Counted from the first letter of the stretch, positions 48,306 through 60,421 are shown. The stretch: 64,000 nucleotides of DNA from Rhytidiadelphus loreus (GCA_947034895.1 OX344765.1:3849001-3913000); one strand, 5' to 3'. The notes: a model not told the origin generated them from the letters alone. Numbers and translations are program-made.

Positions 48306-48656
48306 GCATTATATATCAAAATTTAGATTTATTTGATATTAAGATAAATTTTAGGACATGGACATGTGTAATTGAGTAGGTCAACAACTAAATAAATGAG
48401 AGCAGTCAACATAGTAAGAGAAGGAAACAAGGGGAGTTTTGGCTAAAGTACTATTAACTACTGGTACTCTCTCCACACATGTAATGTCTCCAGGCTTCAC
48501 ATGATCCAACCTCTGAATCAAACAATCTCCCTTGTGCAAATCAATAAATTTGAAATGTGTTGCAGCAATGCAACATATGTATGTGATCCTTAAACAATTA
48601 CAAAAGCCCACCCAATCAAGGAACCATTGACTAGGTAGGTGCATCGACAATTTGGA

Positions 48657-49217
48657 TTATTCCAACGCAGGAATGTCCGAGGGGCTGAAAATGTTTTAAG
48701 GTTTATAACGTAACATACTTGCACTACGCACTTACTCTCGACAAACAAACAATAGCACATCAACAAATAAATTTGCAATCATGAATGAGCAGTGACACCG
48801 TAGGACACTCACTTTATCTCTGACCCATATCCGCAAAAGCAAAAAATTTGTTCCTCGTAACCCAAGATTTGCACAGAACATGTAAAAGTGCCTTGCTGAT
48901 CCGAAAATATAAAAGTGCCTGGTTGAGGCAGAAATTCAAAATAGATGGCATTGAGAGTCTGACCTATAAAGACCTTTCTACGAGGGTAGAAACTTAGGAT
49001 AATATCAAAAAATGAACATCAAACCACTGGTCAATGATGAAGAGCAGAGAATCGAAACTGATAGAACCCACTAGATTCTACGAAATGAATACGGCAAGCC
49101 GGGCAAGGTACCTCGCAGCCACAAGCGGAAGTGCAACACATGCCAACTTGGGATTAAGAGGTGGTAACAGCGGGAGAAATGGCATATCTGGTTGGTTGTA
49201 CAAACGACTTGAGCATC
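48657..49217 (-). CDS. Unrecognised gene, three putative 3'-terminal exons
   Basis: On the minus strand, exons 49217-49112, 48977-48813 and 48684-48657 link through good splice sites (GCGAG|GTACCT, CTCGTAG|A, AA|GTGAGT, TTTTCAG|C) in one open frame of about 98 codons to a stop. The reading includes MPFLPLLPPLNPKLACVALP, VFIGQTLNAIYFEFLPQPG and VQILGYEEQIFCFCGYG, then ends IPALE. I recognise no domain; hydrophobic, Cys- and aromatic-rich segments suggest beta structure. No upstream exon was found: the first listed exon needs one more base from a preceding exon, and between it and the epsilon-COP stop (316 bp) nothing suitable appears. It could be a gene fragment or an alternative 3' part of the epsilon-COP transcript. 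Arm 1 carries broken versions of two of these exons. Confidence 0.38.
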
Positions 49218-49532
49218 CTGCATAGAGAAACAGAGACATACATGTCACACAAAATCAGAACCCTCTAGATAAGCGGTAACAAAAACGACTAGGTAATGTG
49301 AAAGTAGAGTCCCGTCATAACTTGAAAGTGTAACACCCCATTAGACACCTTGCAGGCATACAAGATATTAGTAACTTCCAACTAACATGCCGAGATTAAG
49401 GTTACCAGTACAAAATTCATGTACTCCCAAACAAAACTTAACACCCAAAGATTGTGGTCTGCCAATTTCGAATTTACGACAAATCAAAATAAAGAGCACA
49501 GCTGAATAGAGACGAAGGTAGTTAAATACATT

Positions 49533-52164
49533 TTATGCAACACTTTGAACCGCCCTCTCAAAAGCAGCTTCGCAACCACCAGCACGCTCCACAAGCACAT
49601 GGGTTGGGTGTGTGATTTTCAGCTGGCTGGTCACACAACCCCGAAACAGATTAGGAATACATGCTACAACATTTCACTTCTTCTGGAAGACCCATCCATA
49701 AAACTGAATATCTTCGTCAATAACTGAACATACAGATATCCAATGCATGAGACTAATCTAGAACGAGATTAACATCCAATGATAGATGAATAGAAGGGCT
49801 CTGGTGCCAAATGATTACCTCAAATATCGACCGGTTGGCTTGCTCAAGTGTAGACTACAAACGATCAGATTAGCAAGTGTGTTGGCGTCCTTCGAATCCT
49901 ACAGGTCAAAGACCATTTCATCATGCAAAATATGGGGAACAGTAACCCTACTGCAACCGCCAAGTACTGAACCGCGAATAACTGAGACAAAGCACCAAAA
50001 ATTCCACCCAAAAGATGTAACCTGAAAGTTGTGATTACATAAGAGCAATCGTTCTAGCTGATCAGCAGGTAAAAAATCTGAAATCAGAAACCGACGACAT
50101 GACTAGGCACAGTAGTTCCGTGCATTATGTACCTTGTTCAGAGCCTCCAAAAGCCGGGATTCCGCCTCGTCAAATTGACCCATGTGCATTTGACAAACCG
50201 CGCTTCCGTTCATCAGCATAACTGTCCACGTGTACTTTTCACAAAGCTCTTGGAAGATGTAGAATGATTCCTGCACCTTAGCGCCACCCTAAACAAAAAG
50301 AGAGGAGTAGGTCACATCTTAGCAAGTCGTCAACGCTCAGTCCAAAATAAGGATCTAATACCAGTTCATAGACACTTCGCTCGCGTAAATGTGATCTCCA
50401 CTGACATTCAAGACAGATTTGAGGGTAATCTTCATGAGACTGAACTCACAAAAGAAAACTACCTTGCGAAATACATACAACTGACGAATCTTACCAATGA
50501 GAGGTTCACCCATGCATTGGCTAACTGGGTAAGAGTATGGTCTTCGTCAATTTGTTGCATAATCTTCAGTTGCTTCTCGGCGTAGTCTGCTCGGTGCATC
50601 TTCAAGTAGATCTGTACATTCAGGGCGCACCTGCAAACATAGAGCAACACCTGGACTGAGATACACAGATGCCACGACTCCTGCCGATCTAAAAGACCAG
50701 CACAGAAGTACTCATTGCATCGAAATTCGCTCGGGCAACTATTCCAATCAGTTCCGCATGGGGGAAAGCTGAATCATATTCCCTGAACCTTCTCTCGCCA
50801 TGGAATTCAAAAAAACATTACTGGAAAATGCAGTCATCAGGAATCACGGATTGTCAAAAATAGCCAATCAGAACACCTACAATAGAAGGAAATGCAGAAA
50901 ATCTGCAATGGCGCAATTTCGACGCACGATGCCAAAAAGATTAGAAGCAGCAATTGAATTGAGCACAGGCATAGCCCGAACCCCACCCCCACCCCATCAC
51001 ATCAAGGTACGGTTGCCTGGGTCACTTACAAATCAAGAGTGCCACCGACGTGAGTGTGCTTAAGAGCTTCGTTATAGTTCTGTTCGTGCGTGTAGATCAT
51101 GCCGGCAATGAGCAACAGCGAAGGGTTGCTGGAAACAGCCGGATCAGATAACCACTCCGACAAGCCAGACAAAGCCTTGTCCTGGAAATGGAAAGTCGTG
51201 AGCAGCAGAACACTGAAAGGAAATCAGTTTCTGATTCTTGCCCCGCACAGTCGACACTAGGGATATAGGACAAGCTTCATGACGCAGAACCCAAGACAAA
51301 CAACACACGAATCTACTTCTCAAATGGACCAAATGTGCTGCGATTTGTCAAGCGAGGTTACCTTCTGAGCTCCCCCAGACAGGTACAATGCGAGCAGTTT
51401 CACAGCTTGGAGCGCTGTTGGAGCAGCATCGTTGATTTCATCAATGACCAGCTGGTTTACCAGACAGAGTCACGTGTCAGCAGGCTATCAAGGGTCAATC
51501 AGAACGAAATGGTGCGGAATCAACGAAACCTAGGGTTTAGAAGAGCCTTCTATCGACGCAGTAGAAACAAAGGACTTACCTAAGACAGAAAGGTAGAGCT
51601 TAGGTGCACGAAACAGCAGTACTGAAGAATTCCCTAACCTAATGCAGATCACAGTCAACAGGAGGTCCGTTGTGCCCCAATGCCACTAATTCTGCAAAAA
51701 GCTGATTGACGCTAGCAGAATTTTCACAACAATTGCAGCCCAAGAGCATTCGAGCATATAGGGTCAGAAATGAGCTCATTGTGGCAAGAGCACGAGATCC
51801 GAGGAGCAATACAGTCTGGTTCTCGATTGTCGGATACAGTAAATGATCTAGATCGAAAAGAGGAGATCGGAACAGAATATTTAACTCGGAGATTTACAAT
51901 GGACTGGATCCGAAAGGGAGAACGAAGCCTCGAAACATGTCTCTGGGGTAAATAAGTTTGTTAGGAGGTTCAGAAGTCGGACGACGAGGGATGGCTCACC
52001 TGGTGCTGACCGAGCGCAATGTAGGAGCGATAGACGAAGCTGTCCTTCTCCGCCGCATCGGCGTCGCTCAAGGAGCGCAGCACGCTGCTCTCGTTGATGG
52101 CCGCCTGGAAGGCGCCCAAGTAGAAGTTGTTCCGCACCGGAAACAAAACATCGGGTCCGCTCAT
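49533..52164 (-). CDS. COPE: Coatomer subunit epsilon (epsilon-COP), copy 2
   Basis: Seven minus-strand exons, 52164-52000, 51451-51362, 51181-51030, 50630-50495, 50288-50133, 49898-49819 and 49626-49533, join to 290 residues, all in frame. Residues 1-233 (exons 1-5) appear identical to copy 1 at the DNA level. Exons 6-7 differ at about 13 bases and four residues: Pro to Ser early in exon 6 (DSKDANTL), and Asn to Thr, Ala to Gly and Gly to Cys in exon 7 ([17 protein letters not shown]). Intron 5 has a normal GT donor, unlike copy 1. Both copies look functional COPI coat subunits. The leader and roughly 300 bp of promoter are also shared, so similar expression is expected. Confidence 0.92.
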
Positions 52165-52530
52165 CGTGATGGCGCCCCGACCTCGACCTGACTTTCTGCT
52201 CCTGCTCCTCTTTCTTCTTCTCCTTCTGTAGCTCGCTTCCTTCCTCGTTCAATCTGTATGTCTTTCTGTTTGTGCTGCGGCGACGAAAGCTTCGCCGATC
52301 TTGCGGACTCCCGAGCTTCGTCTCTCTGGCTCTGCTCTGCGTCTTTAGGTCATTTCATACACACAATGGGAGCAAGGTGCACGAAGAGCTACACCGAAAA
52401 GTGCATTTAGTGTGGGTGCAATAATATATGCGACCCTCTGTAATGTCGCAGTTCAGATGCGGAAAACGCGCGTGATAATATGGAGTTATATTACATTGTG
52501 AAAATCACGACTGACACTGATTGGTCTAAT

Positions 52531-52914
52531 TCAGGTAAAACCAGCCCATTCCAGGCAGAGTGATTGGTTTGCCCTGTTGGCATTGTTGAATTTTTTTTTT
52601 TTTTTTTCCCTCATACAAATGTGAGAAATGGTGCCAGAATGTATATTATTTTCAGTTGACAAAAGTGTGAGTTTGTTGCGAATTTTTGAAGTGTTCTACT
52701 CAATTGGCTGAAAAGAGTCATCAAACTTTCCCAAAACAATCAAAAAGTGTATCCATAATGATCATCTTATTCACCTAAAACAGACACAATATTTCCTAAT
52801 ATGGACACAACATGAAGGTCTTGAAACACCACTTTCTATGATGGATTTACACTCAAAAGGTAGAACAAAAAGTGTATCCATAATGGTTATCTTACTCACC
52901 TAAAGCAGTCATAG
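52531..52914. other. Gene-free spacer with one older unit of the adjacent repeat
   Basis: A poly-T tract lies near 52590-52608. The block AAAAAGTGTATCCATAATG at about 52743 recurs near 52868, showing a diverged ~125-bp duplication that leads into the 54-bp array. Confidence 0.5.
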
Positions 52915-53076
52915 TATTTTCTCAGTTGTGGTCACAACATATTCTCTAAAAGCTACTATCTTTAATGGTATTTTCTTGGTTATGGTCACAACATATTCTC
53001 TAAAAGCTACTATCTTTAATGGTATTTTCTTGGTTATGGTCACAACATATTCTCTAAAAGCTACTATCTTTAATGG
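52915..53076. repeat. 54-bp tandem repeat, exactly three units
   Basis: Units start at 52915, 52969 and 53023, each TATTTTCT(T/C)... followed by GGTCACAACATATTCTC and CTACTATCTTTAATGG. Units 2 and 3 are identical; unit 1 differs at a few bases, indicating recent duplication of the second. Confidence 0.92.
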
Positions 53077-53193
53077 ATTTTGAGTGTTGCATGTCTGGTG
53101 TGGGGTAGCATAAGTTACATGGAATTTGTACCACGGTCTAGTGAGTAGTCACTACAGCGCAAAGAGTATATTGGTTGTCAAGGCGCTAAATCC

Positions 53194-53396
53194 GTCATAC
53201 AAAGTGGGCTTTGTAGTGTGAAAGCCTCCTATTTTGTGCCGTGTTAATTTTACGTACTTCATCTCTTTGAATTAATTTGGGGCCTTTTATTGCAAACCAT
53301 GAATTCAAAATTTGCAAATTTTATCATATGTAGCAAATTAAAAAAATTGTGTTTTCTTTGGGATAAATTTACCCTACAAAGCCCACTTTGAATGAC
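53194..53396. mobile_element. 203-bp MITE-like element
   Basis: Inverted ends GTCATACAAAGTGGGCTTTG and its near-perfect complement CAAAGCCCACTTTGAATGAC (one mismatch) bound an AT-rich interior. That interior, with GAATTCAAAATTTGCAAATT, is shared with about 4400-4480. No coding capacity. Confidence 0.7.
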
Positions 53397-53399
53397 AGT

Positions 53400-54878
53400 T
53401 TTAGCATCCTACTATTGGTTAAAAGGAAGAAGTGAATGTGCTTTTGTGAAGATGCTTTTTGATTGCACATCCTTCCTAAGACGGCTCCTCCCCAATTTTT
53501 ATGGTATCCATGCTAAGTGTTCATCCTTATATGTTATCATTTAAAACGGGAAAGCACTCTTGAGTTTGAGTTGTAGTTCAAGTAGATTGAAGAAAATACT
53601 ATGGTACTTTTATTTAGTTTTTGTTGTTACAAATCTTGTTACTAATATTGCAATTACGGTACTGCTACTTCTTTATAAATGCACACTGGCAATGGGAATA
53701 TATCATTATTAAATTATGCCAATTGGATGCCATTAATTGGTGAACTATGTTGTTGAAGAATTGGGTGTTACATCAATCTTTTTTGTTTGTTTGTGTGCTC
53801 AATTTGTGACTAAATATGAGTAGAGAATATTTGATTGTATTTTTCGAAGATGAAACACTTGGTGAAGTCATATGGAAATCATGTCCAAAAATTGCACATT
53901 CAAAAGATGACTGATTTAACAAGGAGTGGATTTTTTTTTGGATTTGAGGTTCAATGATGGGGGGAAACTTAATCACAACAAGCCAATCTCATTCTGAAAA
54001 TTGGGTAATTGGCAAAAATACAAGAGATCCTTGTTGTCATGTGGCCCAGGGCAGCAATGAAAGATAGCCTTGAAACCAACCTACAAAGATGACAGTGAGC
54101 GTGATTACTATGATACGAAACTATTTAACAAGTCAGCTCGGCCTCACCGTTCTGCTAACTTTAAGCTTCAGAAAGTAACAGGACCTGCAAGTATCGAACT
54201 AATTCAGGAAAGCTGAATCAACCCATTGCAAGCAAAGCATGAATGCTAATAGAAAAAATTACACCTTTAGCAGCAAAAATGTTAGTACCTGGGTCACACC
54301 TTTCCGATCCAAGAGCAGCTTCAATTCCTCCTGTTCATGCACGTGCCGAGAGAAAAGGTCTAATTAAGTTGCTCTGGCACAAGCTTCTCGAAGAAAAATA
54401 AAATGTGAGGAGGGCAAAGAGACCACGGTGAAATGGTGTCCTGTAATCGAGAAAAGTAAGAAAACACGTGTACTACGAAAACATAATGTCATCCGAGAAT
54501 ATATAGACCTTGATGATATCAAATTCCAGAGTAGACCTGTTTGCTTTACTCAGCGTGGCATCCATTGAATTTCTCAAGTTCAGCAGTCATTCGCTGCAGG
54601 ACCAAAGACACATGTGATCATGAGTCATGGAAGATATCACAAACGATAATTGGACAAATACAAGTCCACCCCAAACGCATAAGAATGCAGAAACGGATGC
54701 AGAAAGCAGCTGCCCATACTTAGGATCTCATGCATAAGATACAATCGGTAGGCTAAACTTCAAAAAAAATCAGATACGGAAGTAAAGGCTTTGCCATAGC
54801 CAAACTCTTTGGGGTTCTTCTGTTTATGTATTCCTACATCATGAGCTGATTATTGAGTCGTTGGTAAGTGAGTACCAG
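53400..54878. other. Gene-poor stretch; weak exon-like pieces on the minus strand
   Basis: Minus-strand pieces with splice-like edges are visible, such as one ending KLLLDRKGVTQ before GTACTA (about 54292-54360) and one containing DATLSKANRSTLEFDIIK before GTCTAT (about 54511-54570). They do not join into one frame, and stops lie between them. They may be remnants of a decayed gene. Nothing was recognised in 53400-54000. Confidence 0.3.
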
Positions 54879-55185
54879 AATTAGACCTCAAGTAATAGCG
54901 AAAGCAGCTGTCCAGCGAGCTCTAACCGCTTATTTCCAGCGTCATCCTGAACCAGACGGGAAGTGCCAAGAAATTGTAGACAAGTTGGCTCTTTTCTCTA
55001 GGAACGAGGAGAAGGATGACATCAGCACCGGGGATCTCACGTACTTGCTGGTATGTAACCAGTTTATATCGGAATCGTTTGCTTTCACTCATCTTCTGAG
55101 TGCACCGTTTTTTGGAGGATTCCCAACATTTTGGATCTTCTGTCTGTAGACGACTTCTGTGGTCACCGAGGCTCTTTGCAATTGA
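54879..55185 (+). CDS. Possible two-exon orphan reading frame
   Basis: An exon-like segment (54879-55050) between an AG acceptor and CTG|GTATGT donor reads VIAKAAVQRALTAYFQRHPE ... KDDISTGDLTYLL. It continues in phase after a TGTAG acceptor at 55150 as TTSVVTEALCN and a stop. The amphipathic, charged composition looks protein-like. No start or upstream exon was found and no domain is recognised, so it may be a fragment or chance. Confidence 0.25.
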
Positions 55186-55594
55186 ACAGATGTTTGAATT
55201 TCAAGTCAGTTTGTTGTTTAGCACTTCCTCTGCGAGATCCTTCGATGTCCTAACCACTCTACGTTTTGCAACAGTTATGCAACCCTTATGACACTCTAAT
55301 AATGCAATGTGTCGACTCCATGACTGAACACCTCATATTATGGGGTACATACTGTCCAGGAATCAACTGATGGAAGCAAATGGAGTGAAAGCGTCTCCTC
55401 TTTGTCCCAGGGCTGACAGGTTCTGTAACATCCAATCTGACGTATCATGGCTTCTTTGGGCAGCAACCAAGATAACCAATGAATCAAGAACAGCGACGGA
55501 ATAGGAGGCACGTACACATTATTTTACACAAATCCATTCCAGTTCAACGCCCTGGTTTCAATGTACAAAGCTTTACAAATAAAAGCGACGTTAT

Positions 55595-58500
55595 TCAGTC
55601 ATCATCAGAGTTATCAGAATCAATGGGGTAATTGCTCTCTAAAGGAATATCTTCGGTAACATGAGAATATTCACTGACTCCCATTTTCCTCCTATAGGTA
55701 GCATACAAAGTGTTAAACAGACATGACGAGCATGCTGTTATAACCAATGTCACCAAGATAAGCAAGATGGGGCTCAATCCCCCTACACTGTTTTTCATCC
55801 CGAAGGTCCATTTCGGCGCGTTAGCATTGTACAGAATTTGCGGGTCTATTTTACTCATTTTGGAGTCATCCAGTTGTTTCCAGGTGAAAATCCCTTGAGT
55901 GGTTTTTGCAAGCCCCTTCTTGGTCTTGAGAGAGGCCTCCACGACTCGAGCTCGTCGAGACCATCCCACTTTGCTGCGCCGGATAAACCACAGCAGATTG
56001 ATTAGAGGCAAAATGGTAAGTCACCGGAAATGAGTCCTTGAAGAAAGGCACGTAAGTTGAATTGTAAGATATTACGTAATCAATATAAGACGAAACTGGC
56101 CATGCCCAATTTCTAGCTCACTTATTGCGTTTCCGTGGAGAAGCAGCAAGAGGATCAAACATTGATCGAAACAGTCAAGGAAATGGTTGGTGAAGTTAAT
56201 GGCTTGTAAAGAGTAAGCATGTTTGAATTTTCGATACTTTTCATGGGAGCCAAGTGTACTTTAGTAGCAGGTAGCAGTAAGACCAAGAAAATTGATCAAC
56301 ACAAGGAATAGTTGATGGCTTACCCATAAGCGTGATACCCGACACCACCGCCATAGCAGAGATGGATACCCATAAGCTCCCCACAGTAGTCATTGGTATG
56401 GTCATGTCCAGCAAATGTAGCTTTCACATCTCCAGCTTGCAAAAGTGAAGTGAAGAAACCGGAGTTTATCAAAGGAGAAAGAACGGCCTCGTGTTTCTCA
56501 CCAAGAACCTTTGATGGATCCTTGAGTACAGAATCGTATTCAGGAATTGGAATATGGAAGTAGGCGAGTGCGGGCGTTGGAGTTGATCCCTCAGGTGCTG
56601 ACTCCTGCAATTGAGAGTCAGATCATCACAAGAAAAAATAATAAAAAATGTATACAATTCGGAATTTCAGAAACCTATGGTATTCTTCCTCCAACAAGAA
56701 AACAACTTGGTCGTTCATATTCTAACTTCTAAAAAGACCAAGGATTCTTGAATTTCATATGACCAATTCGATGGATCACATTGTGAAAAATACAATTCAG
56801 ATGGGATCAAATTTCATATCACCAGATCAGTGAAGAAAATTTATGTGCTGGTAAAACATAAATAAAATTTTACAAAAAGAAAATCCCCATATGACCTAAT
56901 CAAAACTGCTAAAAACATGAGACTGAATTCAAGTCTTTTGAGGGCTAATGCAAGCACAACCCACCCGAAGCTTAGCTGCAAGGAGGTGATACCACAGTAT
57001 CTGACTGGCGCGAATCCAGTCGTAACCACCCACACGAGAGATATTTGAGTACGCTCCAGTGTCGAGAAAATAAAGGTTCAGTAAGCTTGTGTTATCAGAC
57101 CCCAAGCCTTGTGGACCGAACACCTGGAGGTAGTAGTTCCCAACACCATTGACCTGGATAGGAGTCTGGCTACCTTGTTGGCCCAAAAGAGACTCCATGC
57201 TGGGATTCAACACTTGAGAAAGGGAATACTCCATTTTGGTCAAGTAGTTCATCGCGTCTTCTCTGGAAAGACTGGATTCGTGGTCATGGTTGCCCAAAAC
57301 TGCAGCCCAGGGTATTTTGGCATCAATCACCGGTTGGAATGCTTCATCCATCGATGCCGTGGCGTTGTTTGCATCAAAGTCGATGTTGTCTCCTATTCAT
57401 AGATCCACAAAGAGATTGCTAAGCATAGGTTAACGCACCTGGCATCATAAAAAATCACAAAAGAGCGTAGGCATATCTCCTTGTTAAAACACATAGGTCA
57501 AACACTATACTTGCAGAGCCGTGAGGATTTGGCGAGATAACCTCTATCATCTCAAAAGACTCCCGGTTAGATTGACAAAGTTCTTAATGTCAAGTTAAAT
57601 TCACATAGTCCTCATGTGGAATTAATGATAGTGCAATACAAATGGTGGTGTAACACTAACGTTTGTGCGATGCTAGTTTCATAGGCATTAACTTGATAAA
57701 ACATTGGCAACTATTAAGTTTACATCAACCAACATTATCTTAATGTTGATCTGATGTTCCATTTATTTTAGCATTAACTTACCATTAGTACCAAGTGAAA
57801 CTCATAGGGGAATCTTATGAGATGACGCCCTTCCCCCGAAAAGCAATCGCACCTGTGAAGACGACGAGATCTGGTTTTTCAGATGACAGAAGCTGTTGAA
57901 TGAAGAGCGTGGTATTCACATCCGAGCATGTCCGCAGTTCCTTAGGAGCCAAATCCTGGCATGGGGTTTGGGCTCCATTGCCGTAGTGCATGTCAGCAAT
58001 CTGCACTCTCACATCAATCAAAATCAGAGTACTACAGCTTACAAATCCACACAAGAATGCATAAACTCTCACTAGGTCTCGATGGCACATTGCAAGGATC
58101 CCTAAAGGACCAAGAAGCCCAAATTGCTCCTCATGTTTTCTGGCTGCCTTGAGTGGGACATATGAAGACTTTCCTTTATTCAATTTAAAAAAAAAATTTA
58201 ATCACAAATACAATGCACTTCACTGATTCTAGTGATTAGATTTCTTCCCTCATCTGAATTCTATCACTTTCACAAGCAAATCGCTCGCATTATAATCATC
58301 AATCCATGGCCCATAAGGAGTTAAACCTAAAACCCTGCCGAGATCCTAGATATAAACTCTACATCCATGTTCAAAGCATCATACACTACGAACAGGAAAC
58401 ACACGATTCCCGAGGCTTCTGAAATGCTGTTGGTGTTGAACCTGACATTCCACCGCACAATCTCTCACTCTAACACGACGACTTCATAAGAACACTTTCA

Positions 58501-58753
58501 TAATAATCTTTACGGCCAACTGAAAATGCCCGAATTGCAAAGAAAATCTCAAATTCACATGACATTCACTCATACCCTAAATCTACAGTACCTGCAGAAT
58601 CTTAAACGTCCCGTCGGGGTTAAACCGCAATTTGGTGGGTGCAGATTGCACAGCGTATACGAGCAAAGATTCGGAGGACAATAAGCTGATCCCCCACACG
58701 GCCAACAGGAACAAGAACGGCCATGCTGCAGATGGCGGCCATGGCGAATCCAT
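55595..58753 (-). CDS. Calcineurin-like phosphoesterase, PAP28/PAP29 type, with C-terminal membrane tail
   Basis: Five minus-strand exons, 58753-58592, 58000-57853, 57392-56965, 56604-56324 and 55973-55595, join to 465 residues. An N-terminal hydrophobic segment (WPFLFLLAVWGISLLSS, about 10-27) is a signal peptide or anchor. Metal-site motifs follow in order: ADMH (56-59), GDNID (104-108), GNHD (137-140), YFHIP (His263) and GHDH (312-315). VNGVGNYYLQVFGPQG and GELMGIHLCYGGGVGYHAYG fit plant PAP28/29, often called inactive purple acid phosphatases because the metal-coordinating Tyr of GDxxY is absent, as here. A second membrane segment (about 406-430) precedes an acidic tail ending DSDNSDDD; Arabidopsis PAP29 (~390 residues) lacks this extension as I recall it. 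An earlier in-frame Met at 58789 would add 12 residues. Confidence 0.85.
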
Positions 58754-58789
58754 GCTGCGAGCGCCCATCCAAATGGTGAATCTGTGCAA

Positions 58790-60279
58790 TCCTGCAGGGT
58801 TTGAGCTTTTCCTCGGATTTATCCCGGGCGCAGAGTTCCAGTGTTACATGATCTAGGGCCAAATTCGCTCTCTGGAGTGGATCTGCACTGATCAATGCTT
58901 CTGCATCGTTCGAAAAGTACGAAAAGGGTGGCGCAATTCGCACCTTGTTGAAAGCAAAAATTCTAACGACTTCTGCAAGATCCACACTCGAGCACATTGA
59001 TATGAAATGAAAAATTGGAGATCTCGTAGGGAAGCGCTCCGTCCTCGGAGTACCTGGACCGTCGACATTATCATCCATGGATGATAACGATTCTGTTCGT
59101 CCATCGATTCGAAATACCGGTAGTGGGACCTCGTATGACAACGCGGAGACTCTCTTCACACTACATCCTAAGTCCCAACTTTTGCAAGACCAAATTTTAA
59201 CTTTCATAGGTTGTAGAATGCAAGGAAATAAAAATTAAGGTTCTGCGTTGCAAAGAAGAGATATCAATTTATATTTCCATTTTATTTGTTTTCACAATTT
59301 TGTTAGCAGCGATGAAAGAAGGAACACTGGAAACTCACAAAGTAACACACCTTGTTTGTTTAATCAAAATGTGGGATTAAGAACTTCATAGTGTGAGGGC
59401 CAAAGTCACAATTCTAAGTCCCAACTTGTCTCACGTAGAATATTAGGTAGCAATTAAGTGCCGAAGATTTGAGTCAAGAAGTCAAAAATTCATTTTGAAG
59501 GACACTTTCAACATCAAATTTGCAACAGCCTTATCATCTTACTTTGCATTAGACAAATTTGAGCAAAATTTTAGAACACAAAGATGTTTTGAATGGTGTT
59601 TTTCTTCTTACTTTGCAATTCAAAACAATAGTTAGATTTAGAGCCTAATTTGGGTCTCTATAGTTGCTAGATTCACATAGGATTCTAGGTTCTACTTCTT
59701 TCAATAGGTACCAAAACTTCCAAAAAGTGTTGACATTAAGGCATTTGGGAGTGCTTTGGGACTTAAGGCTTGGGACATAGTGCAAAGTTGAAAATCCCAA
59801 TTTTTAGTTCTCCATTGATTAGATTTTGGTAATTTAGTAGACCTTGAGATGTAGTGTGAAGTTGTCCTAATCATCACTAATTGCCATTTAGCATAGCCAC
59901 TACAATATGACATTTTAAATTGGGTATTATTGACAAATGAAAGAGAATTCTCATGCACTCTAGTATGCATTATTTGGACATCAATGTGAAAAAAATATGA
60001 ATTTTCAAATTGTTAAATACAAGTGTACTATACATTGTCACTAAGTAGGTTCTAGTACATTCTTTCAATTGAATTAATATCTTTATTATAAATAAAACTA
60101 CATAGGTAATATCTTTAGTTAATGGCAATTTAGAGTGTACTTATCTAAAACGATCAACCATCTATCAAAAGATTAATTGAAAACCAAACCCCTTGGGTTG
60201 AACTTGTCTTTTTATCCTAATAGAAACAAGAACTATCATTAAGGTACATTGCAAAAACTGATCTGATTTTTTTAACCAA
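58790..60279. other. Upstream region of the phosphoesterase and AT-rich spacer
   Basis: The region 58790-59220 is the likely promoter and leader of the minus-strand gene; long open frames there (58620-59207 on the minus strand) overlap exon 1 in another frame and lack domain features. From 59220 to 60279 the sequence is AT-rich and no gene is seen. Confidence 0.5.
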
Positions 60280-60421
60280 TAGGTGCATTCTTCATTTTAC
60301 AATGTCATCAATTAGTCACTTTTGGGCCTCCACATCCTTTTAGGATTAACTTGGGAAGGATGTTGAGGCCCAAAAGTGACTCGTGGATGACCATCAAGAT
60401 TAAAAATGAAGAATGCACCTA
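60280..60421. mobile_element. 142-bp foldback element
   Basis: TAGGTGCATTCTTCATTTT at the left and AAAATGAAGAATGCACCTA at the right are perfect complements. The arms continue with AGTCACTTTTGGGCCTC and CATCCTT, giving about 60-bp arms with a small gap. A further word GAATGCACCAATTGG at about 60538 suggests a second, damaged copy next to it. Non-coding. Confidence 0.65.

Larger units (their letters stand above)
48657..52530 (-). repeat. Inverted segmental duplication, arm 2
   Basis: Reverse-complement partner of about 7511-11330. The part from about 50127 to 52457 is nearly identical to arm 1 (7575-9905). The rest, covering introns 5-6, exons 6-7 and the 3' flank, is similar but visibly diverged. 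Similarity to arm 1 is traceable to about 48890. Confidence 0.8.

Noticed and set aside
58620..59207. 195-codon minus-strand frame
   Set aside because: It overlaps exon 1 of the phosphoesterase in another frame, contains no recognisable domain and extends into its promoter.
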